Below, piece after piece: positions 15,643 through 21,855 of a stretch of DNA of 21,855 nucleotides. The notes under the pieces are model-generated. The model made no database searches. It was not told the origin of the DNA and was given only the letters and a program-made list of their open reading frames with translations. This DNA comes from Clostridia bacterium. Lineage in GTDB: Bacteria > Bacillota > Clostridia > Christensenellales > Aristaeellaceae. Numbering within the stretch: position 1 is the stretch's first letter; each line of letters begins with the position of its first letter. The stretch spans positions 1 to 21,855 of the forward strand of contig JAKSQG010000011.1 of NCBI GenBank assembly GCA_024404275.1. The letters are read 5' to 3'. Made by a program: the position numbers and the translations under genes.

Positions 15643-16602
15643 TCATTTGTGCATGATACGCAGCCTGCGCAGACGGCTGAGCAATTTCAGCACCTTGGGG
15701 CGGAACGCCCGGTAGAGACCGTCATATCCACGGAAGGGAAGGATCATCCATGCCCATCGGTTCTGCCGTTTCAGGCGTTCCCTGCAGGTGTCGATCAGCG
15801 CTTTCTCCGCTCCGATGGCTTCCATGGCACAGATACAGCCGATGCATACCACCGTATATTTCTGCCGGAATTTTCGCTTCACCCGCGCGCTGCCATGAAG
15901 CCTGAACCATTCTCCCTGCTCCTACAACGCGTCCAGGGCGTCAAGCCGCTTCACGCTCCAGGCGGAGTTGGTGATGCTGCCCGGGCGTACATAATACGCA
16001 TAAATCGGACAGTCGATGAGCGCCACCTTGTCATAGCCAAACATCAGCTTCCAGAGGATAAACTCATCCTCGTACAGCCTTCCCTCGGGAAAGCGCAGCG
16101 CCGCAAACGCCTTTGCGCGGAAGAGCTTGCCCCACGCGACCGTAAACATGGTCACATGCCTGCAATACAGCTCCTCCGGCATCACCAAACGGGCCTCTGA
16201 CGGGGCAAAGAAATCCATGGGGATTTCCTCGTCCGTCGTGATAAAACGCCCCACAGCGGCATCACAGCCGTCCTGTGCCATCGCCTGCACCAGCAGTTCC
16301 AGATAGCGGGAATATACCCAGTCATCGCTGTCAATAAAGGTGATAAATTCGCAGCCCCGCCGCAGCGCTTCCTCAATGCCGGTGTTTCTTGCCGCCGACA
16401 GCCCCCTATTGGGCTGATGCATCACCTGCACCCGGGGGTCAGCGGCGGCAGCGGCTTCGCACATCAAGGGGCTGCTGTCCGTGCTTCCGTCATCCACCAA
16501 CAGCAGCACAAAATCCCGGAAGGATTGGCTCAGAATGCTGTCCACGCAGCGCTTCAGATATTTTTCGGTGTTATATACCGGCACGATCACCGCGACCGAC
16601 AT
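15643..16602 (-). CDS. Family 2 glycosyltransferase, with one in-frame TAG
   Basis: The protein has 319 residues when the TAG at 15924-15922 (codon 227) is read through. The GT-A fold is complete: VAVIVPVYNTEKYLKRCVDS, the nucleotide-sugar site V36-DDGS, QPNRGLSAARNTGI, and the metal-binding DSDDW (91-95). The acceptor part is VAWGKLFRAKAFAALRFPEG, then EDEFI and YAYYVRPGSITNSAW. The TAG follows WSVKRLDALDAL and precedes EQGEWFRLHG. This matches the family pattern in which a leucine/alanine helix continues into an EE or QE-type stretch. The last 92 residues are basic and helical with no second stop before TGA. Such enzymes build capsular, exo- or teichoic-type polysaccharides, but no other such gene is nearby, so the target glycan is unknown. 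GGGAGG lies 9 bases before the ATG. Confidence 0.9.
15922..15924 (-). other. In-frame TAG codon in the glycosyltransferase gene, probable sense codon
   Basis: On the minus strand the TAG lies between TTG and GAG, in LDALDAL-x-EQGEWF. Related enzymes usually have glutamate or glutamine here. Confidence 0.75.
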
Positions 16603-16647
16603 GCTTTGCTTCCTCCCTTCCTTCCGTTTTCGGCTTTCGTCTTTATC

Positions 16648-16676
16648 ATGATATCATTCTTCGCACCGGCTGTACA
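16648..16676 (-). promoter_or_regulatory. Possible promoter of the glycosyltransferase gene
   Basis: On the minus strand: TGTACA (16676-16671), 17 bases, then TATCAT (16653-16648), about 46 bases before the start codon. A TTGACA further upstream has no -10 box at the right distance. Confidence 0.45.
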
Positions 16677-16692
16677 GTTCTTTTTGTCAACC

Positions 16693-16727
16693 AAAAATCC
16701 CCGCGGCCGTTGATAGCCGTGGGGATT
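16693..16727 (-). terminator. Intrinsic terminator of the pgk-tpiA-yhbY operon
   Basis: On the minus strand AATCCCC pairs with GGGGATT and, inside it, CGGC pairs with GCCG. A run of T (A at 16693-16697 on the plus strand) follows. Confidence 0.9.
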
Positions 16728-16739
16728 GCTTTCTTTGCG

Positions 16740-17030
16740 TCAGATTTCGATCTTCGGCTCTTTCTCGTTGCGGCGATAGATGCTGAAGCGGCGGCCGATG
16801 CACTGCACCGGACTGGCACCCAGCCTGTCGCACAGGATGCCGCAGGCTTCACGGGCATCCAGCGGGGCATTCTCGCCCAAAGAGCACTTGATCAGTTCAC
16901 GCGCCTGCAGCGCGTCATACGCCTCCTTGATGGTGGCGTCGGTCACGCCCTCCTTGCCGATGTACAAAACCGGCTGCAGGGTGTTGACCATGGCACGCAG
17001 AGCAGCGCGCTGTTTGGAGGTCAGTTCCAT
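16740..17030 (-). CDS. yhbY: YhbY-family CRM-domain RNA-binding protein
   Basis: The protein has 96 residues, the usual size of this family, and is a single CRM domain. ELTSKQRAALRAMVNTLQP leads to the conserved loop IGKEGVT (a GxxG-type RNA-binding loop), then IKEAYDALQARELIKCSLGE and the end VQCIGRRFSIYRR. YhbY proteins associate with pre-ribosomal large-subunit particles. The ribosome-binding site AAGGAG overlaps the tpiA stop, and the start is 9 bases beyond it, so the gene is co-transcribed with the two glycolytic genes. This pairing ties a ribosome-assembly protein to central metabolism. Confidence 0.93.
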   Translation of the reverse strand: MELTSKQRAALRAMVNTLQPVLYIGKEGVTDATIKEAYDALQARELIKCSLGENAPLDAREACGILCDRLGASPVQCIGRRFSIYRRNEKEPKIEI

Positions 17031-17039
17031 TCGTTCTCC

Positions 17040-17795
17040 TTATTCGGCGTCAAAGTTGACAATGGCAGCAAAATCAGCCGCCTTCAGGGAGGCACCGCCG
17101 ATGAGGCCGCCGTCGATCTCGGGCTGAGCCATCAGGCCCTTGACGTTGGAGGGCTTCATGCTGCCGCCGTACTGGATGCGCACCTTGTCGGCCACGCGCT
17201 TGCCATACTGGCGGGCAATAGCGGCACGGATGACACCGATGGTCTCGTTGGCCTGCTCATCGGTCGCGGTCTTGCCGGTGCCGATGGCCCACACGGGCTC
17301 GTAGGCGATAACGACCTTCTTGACCTCTTCGGCATCCATGCCGACCAGGGCAGTCAGGGTCTGATATTCCACCAGGGTGTTGGTGTAGCCGCCTTCACGC
17401 TGCGCCAGGTTTTCGCCCACGCAGATGATGGGGATGATGCCGTTGCGGATGGCAGCGACGGCGCGCTTGTTGACGCACTCATCGGTCTCGCCAAAGTACT
17501 GACGGCGCTCGCTGTGGCCCAGCACGACATAGTCGATCTTGCAGGCCTTGAGCATGGCGGCGGAAAGCTCGCCGGTGTAGGCGCCGCTCTCGGCCCAGTG
17601 CATGTTCTGCACACCCACCTTGATCTTGCTGCCGCGCACGGCCTTGACCGCCTCAACGGCGTCCAGAGCGGGCACGCAGACGACCACGGTGTTCTTGCTG
17701 TCCTTCACGAGGGGCTTCAGCTCTTCGATCAGGGCCTTGGTCTCCTCGGGGGTCTTGTTCATTTTCCAGTTACCGGCAATGATGGGAGTACGCAT
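17040..17795 (-). CDS. tpiA: Triosephosphate isomerase
   Basis: The protein has 251 residues, the full family length, and catalyses interconversion of dihydroxyacetone phosphate and glyceraldehyde 3-phosphate. The catalytic residues are all present: K11 in GNWKMN, H94 in VLGHSERR and E166 in AYEPVWAIGTGKTA (the loop 6 hinge follows). The phosphate-binding loops IQYGGS and GGLIGGASL are intact. AGGAGAG precedes the ATG. It is the second gene of the pgk-tpiA-yhbY operon, separated from pgk by 69 bases containing a very stable hairpin. Confidence 0.97.
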   Translation of the reverse strand: MRTPIIAGNWKMNKTPEETKALIEELKPLVKDSKNTVVVCVPALDAVEAVKAVRGSKIKVGVQNMHWAESGAYTGELSAAMLKACKIDYVVLGHSERRQYFGETDECVNKRAVAAIRNGIIPIICVGENLAQREGGYTNTLVEYQTLTALVGMDAEEVKKVVIAYEPVWAIGTGKTATDEQANETIGVIRAAIARQYGKRVADKVRIQYGGSMKPSNVKGLMAQPEIDGGLIGGASLKAADFAAIVNFDAE

Positions 17796-17827
17796 ATCTG
17801 TTTTCTCTCCTGTATTCAGTCCGGCCG

Positions 17828-17849
17828 CCGGATGCCCGAAGGCATCCGG
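17828..17849 (-). other. Stable UUCG hairpin between pgk and tpiA
   Basis: On the minus strand CCGGATGCC pairs perfectly with GGCATCCGG around the tetraloop TTCG. No T run follows, so it is more likely an mRNA stability or processing element than a terminator. Confidence 0.6.
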
Positions 17850-17864
17850 AAGCCTGTCAGATGA

Positions 17865-19166
17865 TTATTCCTTGTCGTTCAGAGCGGCAACGCCGGGCAG
17901 GGTCTTGCCCTCCAGGAATTCCAGAGAAGCACCGCCGCCGGTGGAGATGTGGTTGATCTTGTCAGCAAAGCCCAGCTGGGTCACAGCAGCAGCGCTGTCG
18001 CCGCCGCCCACGATGGTCACGGCGTCGCTGTCCGCCATGGCCTGAGCCACGGCGATGGTGCCCTTGGCGAAGTTTTCAAACTCGAACACGCCCATGGGGC
18101 CGTTCCAGACCACGGTCTTGGCGGTCTTGACGGTCTCGGCGAACAGCTCGCAGGTCTTGGGACCAATGTCCATGCCCTGCCAGCCCTCGGGGATCTTGCC
18201 GGCATCCACGATCTGGGTGTTGGCGTTGTTGTCAAAGTTGTCGGCGATCACGGTATCGATGGGCAGCAGGAACTTGACGCCCTTGGCCGCGGCCTTGTCC
18301 ATGATCTCCTTGGCCAGCTCGACCTTGTCTTCCTCCAGCAGGCTGGCGCCGATTTCGCCGCCCTGCGCCTTGGAGAAGGTGTAGGCCATGCCGCCGCCGA
18401 TGATGAGGGCATCCACCTTGTCGATCAGGTTGGTGATGACACCGATCTTGGTGGAAACCTTGGCGCCGCCCAGGATGGCGACGAAGGGACGGCCGGGGTT
18501 CTCCAGAGCGCCGCCCATGAACTTGAGCTCTTTCTCGATCAGATAGCCGGACACAGCGGGCAGATAATCGGCCACGCCGGCGGTGGAGGCATGAGCGCGG
18601 TGAGCGGTACCGAAAGCGTCATTGACGTACAGTTCCGCCATATCGGCCAGAGCCTTGGCAAAAGCGGGATCGTTCTTTTCTTCTTCAGCATGGAAACGCA
18701 GGTTTTCCAGCAGCATGACCTCGCCGGGCTTGAGGGCAGCGGCCTTGGCCTTGGCATCCTCGCCGATGACGTCCTTGGCCATGATGACTTCCTGACCCAG
18801 CAGCTCGCTCAGGCGGGCAGCCACAGGAGCCAGAGACAGCTTCTTGATGTCCTTGGCGGCCTTTTCCAGCGCCTTGGCGGTGGCTTCAGCCTGCTCCTCG
18901 GCGGGCAGGGCTTCGATCTTGGCCTTTTCCTTCTTGTTGAGCTTCAGCTTGTCGTTAAGCACATTGTGGGGCTTGCCCATGTGAGAGCAAAGAATAAGCG
19001 CGGCGCCGTTCTTCAGCAGGTACTGAATGGTGGGCAGAGCGCCGATAATACGGTTTTCATCGGTAATCTTGGTACCGGTCTCCTTGTCCATGGGAACGTT
19101 GAAGTCCACGCGGACGATGACCTTTTTGCCCTGAACGTTTACATCTTCAATGGTCTTCTTGCTCAT
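17865..19166 (-). CDS. pgk: Phosphoglycerate kinase
   Basis: The protein has 433 residues and catalyses the ATP-producing step of glycolysis from 1,3-bisphosphoglycerate. VIVRVDFNVP is the substrate-binding start. ENLRFHAEEEKNDP and VNDAFGTAHRAHAST are conserved. AILGGAKVSTKI and the nucleotide part (WNGPMGVFE, TIVGGGDSAAAV) complete the fold, which ends in STGGGASLEFLEGK. It is about 30 residues longer than usual because of a lysine/alanine/glutamate-rich stretch at about 70-108, between SHMGKP and LSLAPVAARL. The start MSKKTIEDV was chosen because AAAGGA lies 11 bases upstream. An ATG 12 bases earlier would leave no room for that site. It is first in the operon, with a near-consensus promoter. 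Confidence 0.96.
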   Translation of the reverse strand: MSKKTIEDVNVQGKKVIVRVDFNVPMDKETGTKITDENRIIGALPTIQYLLKNGAALILCSHMGKPHNVLNDKLKLNKKEKAKIEALPAEEQAEATAKALEKAAKDIKKLSLAPVAARLSELLGQEVIMAKDVIGEDAKAKAAALKPGEVMLLENLRFHAEEEKNDPAFAKALADMAELYVNDAFGTAHRAHASTAGVADYLPAVSGYLIEKELKFMGGALENPGRPFVAILGGAKVSTKIGVITNLIDKVDALIIGGGMAYTFSKAQGGEIGASLLEEDKVELAKEIMDKAAAKGVKFLLPIDTVIADNFDNNANTQIVDAGKIPEGWQGMDIGPKTCELFAETVKTAKTVVWNGPMGVFEFENFAKGTIAVAQAMADSDAVTIVGGGDSAAAVTQLGFADKINHISTGGGASLEFLEGKTLPGVAALNDKE

Positions 19167-19235
19167 TTGAATATACATCCTTTCACGGAATTTCCGCCTT
19201 GACGGATGCCGCGGAAACAAACCCGCAGCATTTTC

Positions 19236-19264
19236 ATTATATATCATATTTTCACCCTTTTCAA
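19236..19264 (-). promoter_or_regulatory. Predicted strong promoter of pgk-tpiA-yhbY
   Basis: On the minus strand: TTGAAA (19264-19259), exactly 17 bases, then a perfect TATAAT (19241-19236). The leader to the start codon is about 65 bases. Confidence 0.88.
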
Positions 19265-19319
19265 GCCGATTTTTACAAAAAACCGTCAAAAACAGCCCTT
19301 TTTGAAACGCAAGCGGTAC

Positions 19320-19352
19320 AAAAAGAAACGGCTTTTGACAAAAAGCCGTTTC
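19320..19352 (-). terminator. Intrinsic terminator of serC-serA
   Basis: On the minus strand GAAACGGCTTTT pairs perfectly over 12 bases with AAAAGCCGTTTC around a four-base loop, followed by TTTTT. Confidence 0.93.
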
Positions 19353-19371
19353 AAAATATGTTTTATTCTTT

Positions 19372-20541
19372 TCAGGCTTTGATCAGGCGCAGACGGATAA
19401 CGCCGTCGATCGCGCCCAGCTCGTCCGCCAGGCTCTGGGGCACGGGCGTGTTGAAATCAAAAATGGTATAGGCCACGTTGTCGCGGCTCTTGTTGACCAG
19501 GTTTTCGATGTTGAGACCGGAGGCGGAGATCTTCTCCGTCATCAGACCCAGCATACCCACCTTGTTGGCGTGGATGACGGCAATGCGGTCGCCCTCCGCA
19601 CGGGCAAAGGCCACATTGGGCAGGTTGACGGAGTTGGTGATGTTGCCGTTTTCCAGATAATCAATGGTCTGACGGGCGGCCATCACGGAGCAGTTTTCAT
19701 CCGCTTCGGGGGTACCGGCGCCCAGATGGGGCGTAAAGACCACAGACTTGTGACGCATCTCGCGGGGCGTGGGGAAGTCCGTCGCCATGGCGCGGATCTT
19801 GCCGCTGTCCAGCGCATCACACACGGCATCGTTATCCAGAATGGGACCGCGGGCGTAGTTGATCAGGTACACGCCATCCTTCATCTTCTCGATCTCGCGG
19901 GCGGAAATGAAATTCTTGGTATCGGCATTGAGGGGAATATGCACCGTGATGATGTCGCTCTCCTCCAGCAGCGTGTCCAGATCGGGCACCAGACGTACAT
20001 ATTCCTTCAGCTCCTGCACGCGGGCATGCGGCAGGTAGGGGTCATAGCCGATGACCTTCATGCCCAGATCCACCGAGGCACGCGCCATGCGGCCGCCGAT
20101 GGCGCCCAGACCGATGATGCCGATCGTCTTGCCCATGAGCTCGGGGCCGCGGTACACTTCCTTGCCCTTTTCCACCGTTTTGCCGGCGTCGCTTTCCTCC
20201 ACGGGCAGGTTCTTGACCCACTCCATGGCCTGGAAGCCGTTGCGCATGGCCATGATCATGCCGGCAATGGTCAGCTCCTTGACGGCGTTGGCGTTGCCGC
20301 CGGGGCAGTTGAACACACAGATGCCGTTCTCGGTGCAGCGATCCACCGGGATGGTGTTGACGCCCGCGCCGATGCGCACGATGGACTGCAGCTTGCTGCC
20401 AAACTCGATGCCGTGCAGCGGCGTGGAATGCACCAGAATGCCGTCGGGATTTTCGGCATCGTTGGTCAGCACATACTTTTTATCATCAAATTCATTGCGG
20501 CCGGCCTGGGCCACGGTGTCATACGTTTTGATCTGATACAT
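19372..20541 (-). CDS. serA: D-3-phosphoglycerate dehydrogenase with C-terminal ACT domain
   Basis: The protein has 389 residues and catalyses the first step of serine synthesis, oxidising 3-phosphoglycerate with NAD. The NAD-binding loop is GKTIGIIGLGAIGGRMA. The substrate/catalytic residues include R231 in NYARGP and H272 in FTPHLGAGTPEAD. The usual catalytic glutamate region reads TDFPTPREM (D255 to M262), with E261 two places later than in the common FPNE pattern. From about 318 an ACT domain (IAVIHANKVGMLGLMTEKIS, then IENLVN) suggests allosteric control, probably by serine. The gene follows serC by 3 bases with AAAAGGGGG as RBS, and a strong terminator follows it. Confidence 0.95.
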   Translation of the reverse strand: MYQIKTYDTVAQAGRNEFDDKKYVLTNDAENPDGILVHSTPLHGIEFGSKLQSIVRIGAGVNTIPVDRCTENGICVFNCPGGNANAVKELTIAGMIMAMRNGFQAMEWVKNLPVEESDAGKTVEKGKEVYRGPELMGKTIGIIGLGAIGGRMARASVDLGMKVIGYDPYLPHARVQELKEYVRLVPDLDTLLEESDIITVHIPLNADTKNFISAREIEKMKDGVYLINYARGPILDNDAVCDALDSGKIRAMATDFPTPREMRHKSVVFTPHLGAGTPEADENCSVMAARQTIDYLENGNITNSVNLPNVAFARAEGDRIAVIHANKVGMLGLMTEKISASGLNIENLVNKSRDNVAYTIFDFNTPVPQSLADELGAIDGVIRLRLIKA

Positions 20542-20544
20542 GGG

Positions 20545-21672
20545 TCAAATCCCCCTTTTTTCTTTTTCAAACTGCTTCATGGTATCGATGAGCAGCTGCA
20601 CGCCTTCCATCGGCATGCCATTGTACAGGCTGGCACGGCAGCCGCCCACCACGCGGTGTCCCTTCAGGTTGATCATGCCCTTCTGCTTGGCCAGTGCCAG
20701 AAAATCGGCTGTATCCTGCGCAGTAGGCAGTGTGAAGGTCACGTTCATGATGGATCGGTCTTCCTTTGCCACAGGGTTGCGGAACAGAACGGAATTGTCG
20801 ATAAAATCATACAGCGCGCCGGATTTTTCGCGGTTGACAGCTTCCAACGCCTTGACGCCGCCCATCTTTTCAACCCACTCGTACATCAGCCCCGCCATAT
20901 AAATAGAAAAAGTCGGCGGGGTGTTGTACATGGAGTCGTTATCGGCCGCCACCTTGTAGCGCAGCATGACGGGCACCACGGGGTCGATCTCTCTTTCGAG
21001 CAGGTCCTTGCGGAGGATGACCACCGCCAGACCCGCGGGTCCCATGTTCTTCTGCGCGCCCGCATAGATGAGCGCGTAATCCGGCACATCGATCCACCGA
21101 CCCAGAATAGCACTGGACCAGTCCGCCACCAACGGCACAAGGCTCTTTTCGCCGTTCGTCCCCGGCAGCACCTCGGTGGGCAGCTTGCTTCTCAGATCAT
21201 TATAACAGGTGCCGAAGATGGTGTTATTGCCCGTAATGTGCAAAAACTTCGCGTTTTCAGGCAGCTTTTCCACCGCGGGAATGAAGCTGAACGCCGCCTC
21301 CTTGGAGCTGGAGACCGCCACGGCATTGCCCCAGCGGGCACCCTCATCACGCGCCTTGCCGGCAAACTGACCGGTAACGGCATACGCCATGGTCTCGCCC
21401 TGATGCGCCAGATTCATGGCCGTCATGGAAAACTGGGTGGTAGCACCGCCCTGCAGGAACAGGATTTCGTAATCCTGCGGAATGCTCATGATGCGCCGGA
21501 GCGTATCCTTGGTATTGTGCAGGATCTGTTCAAAGGCCGGGGTGCGGTGGCTCATTTCCATCACAGAGCAGCCCGCGCCGGGATAACAAAGCAGCTGCTC
21601 CTGTGCTTTTTTCAGCACCTCAACGGGCATCTGACTGGGTCCGGCGGAAAAATTATAGACTCGCTCTTCCAA
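20545..21672 (-). CDS. serC: Phosphoserine aminotransferase
   Basis: The protein has 375 residues from TTG 21672, and transaminates 3-phosphohydroxypyruvate, the product of SerA, to phosphoserine. It starts ERVYNFSAGPSQMPVEVLKK. The PLP lysine is K208 in IYAGAQKNMGPAG, after LVADWSSAILGRWIDV. HRVVGGCRASLYNGMPMEGV near the end is typical of the family. The TTG is preferred because GGAGG lies 8 bases before it and it gives the usual N-terminal length. The ATG at 21687 would add five residues but has only AGCAGG upstream. It forms a two-gene serine operon with serA. The last enzyme (SerB) is not in the window. A terminator-like hairpin just upstream may control the operon. Confidence 0.95.
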   Translation of the reverse strand: MEERVYNFSAGPSQMPVEVLKKAQEQLLCYPGAGCSVMEMSHRTPAFEQILHNTKDTLRRIMSIPQDYEILFLQGGATTQFSMTAMNLAHQGETMAYAVTGQFAGKARDEGARWGNAVAVSSSKEAAFSFIPAVEKLPENAKFLHITGNNTIFGTCYNDLRSKLPTEVLPGTNGEKSLVPLVADWSSAILGRWIDVPDYALIYAGAQKNMGPAGLAVVILRKDLLEREIDPVVPVMLRYKVAADNDSMYNTPPTFSIYMAGLMYEWVEKMGGVKALEAVNREKSGALYDFIDNSVLFRNPVAKEDRSIMNVTFTLPTAQDTADFLALAKQKGMINLKGHRVVGGCRASLYNGMPMEGVQLLIDTMKQFEKEKRGI

Positions 21673-21694
21673 AGCATTCGCCTCCATCCTGCTG

Positions 21695-21724
21695 AAAAAC
21701 GGACCGGAACGCCGCCCGATCCGT
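21695..21724 (-). terminator. Possible leader terminator (attenuator) of serC-serA
   Basis: On the minus strand ACGGATCGG pairs with CCGGTCCGT (nine pairs, one G-T) around an eight-base loop, followed by TTTTT. It lies between the promoter and the serC ribosome-binding site, so it would stop transcription before the gene unless relieved. Confidence 0.6.
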
Positions 21725-21756
21725 TGTGCTGAACCTGTAATTGCAGATTATCGCTC

Positions 21757-21785
21757 ATTATAACCTCTATATAAAATCGCGTCAA
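21757..21785 (-). promoter_or_regulatory. Predicted strong promoter of serC-serA
   Basis: On the minus strand: TTGACG (21785-21780), 17 bases, then a perfect TATAAT (21762-21757). The predicted transcript starts near 21750. Nothing recognisable lies between 21786 and the window end. Confidence 0.85.
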
Positions 21786-21855
21786 GCCCACCGCCGCCCT
21801 CCCCGGGCATAAAAGCAAAAAACATACAATTCATTGAAAATTTCAAGCTGTTTAC

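Noticed and set aside
747..15924. Pyrrolysine at the TAG codons
   Set aside because: Pyrrolysine is confined to special methylamine-type enzymes and needs the pyl genes. None of the four proteins is such an enzyme and no pyl gene is in the window.
747..15924. Phage or mobile-element origin of the TAG recoding
   Set aside because: The window has only housekeeping, metabolic and transport genes. There is no integrase, capsid, terminase or transposase gene.
66..16602. The four TAG-interrupted genes as pseudogenes
   Set aside because: Each has a single TAG, no frameshift, no other stop and intact motifs on both sides. One of them is the essential dnaE.
16389..21732. Long plus-strand open frames (about 417 to 720 codons) opposite tpiA, pgk, serA and serC
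   Set aside because: The minus-strand genes are certain. The plus frames are low-complexity mirror translations without ribosome-binding sites or domains.
21612..21756. Leader peptide upstream of serC beginning MSDNLQLQ
   Set aside because: Its ATG overlaps the -10 box, so it would lie before the transcript start. It is also not rich in serine.

Overview
The window reads as a chromosomal segment of a GC-rich member of the Firmicutes, probably a Clostridia-type gut bacterium of the Oscillospirales or Christensenellales kind. This rests on gene content: a DnaD-type primosome protein beside a DnaI/DnaC-type helicase loader, a Spo0B-like histidine kinase and strong Shine-Dalgarno sites. The taxonomy is inference. 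There are 20 protein genes and no RNA gene, phage, insertion sequence or CRISPR array.

Layout. Positions 66-9786 (+) hold an apparent eight-gene run from a promoter at 8-36 to a strong terminator at 9803-9850: dnaE, a two-TM histidine kinase, tlyA, a DnaD-domain protein, a DnaC/DnaI-like loader, a small exported protein, an ECF sigma factor and its membrane partner. Positions 9964-11193 (+) encode a fused shikimate dehydrogenase/shikimate kinase with its own promoter and terminator. Positions 11612-14774 (+) encode a complete polar amino-acid ABC importer (ATPase, binding protein, two permeases) behind a structured leader. Positions 14939-15604 (+) encode an HD-domain protein. From 15643 on, everything is on the minus strand: a GT2 glycosyltransferase, the operon pgk-tpiA-yhbY, and serC-serA, whose leader carries a hairpin resembling an intrinsic terminator.

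Main observation. Four genes (dnaE, the histidine kinase, the ABC ATPase and the glycosyltransferase) are each interrupted once by an in-frame TAG, and in each case the same frame continues directly into the rest of the protein. None of the 20 genes ends in TAG: 12 end in TGA and 8 in TAA. No gene contains an internal TGA or TAA. This fits UAG being read as an amino acid. Glutamine is most likely, with glutamate second, judged from family patterns at the four sites. In the ABC ATPase, no start codon lies between the TAG and the Walker A motif, so re-initiation cannot rescue it. In dnaE a stop would remove the whole polymerase domain. Standard bacterial gene calling would break all four genes. 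The decoding tRNA and the state of release factor 1 lie outside this window and are the decisive checks.
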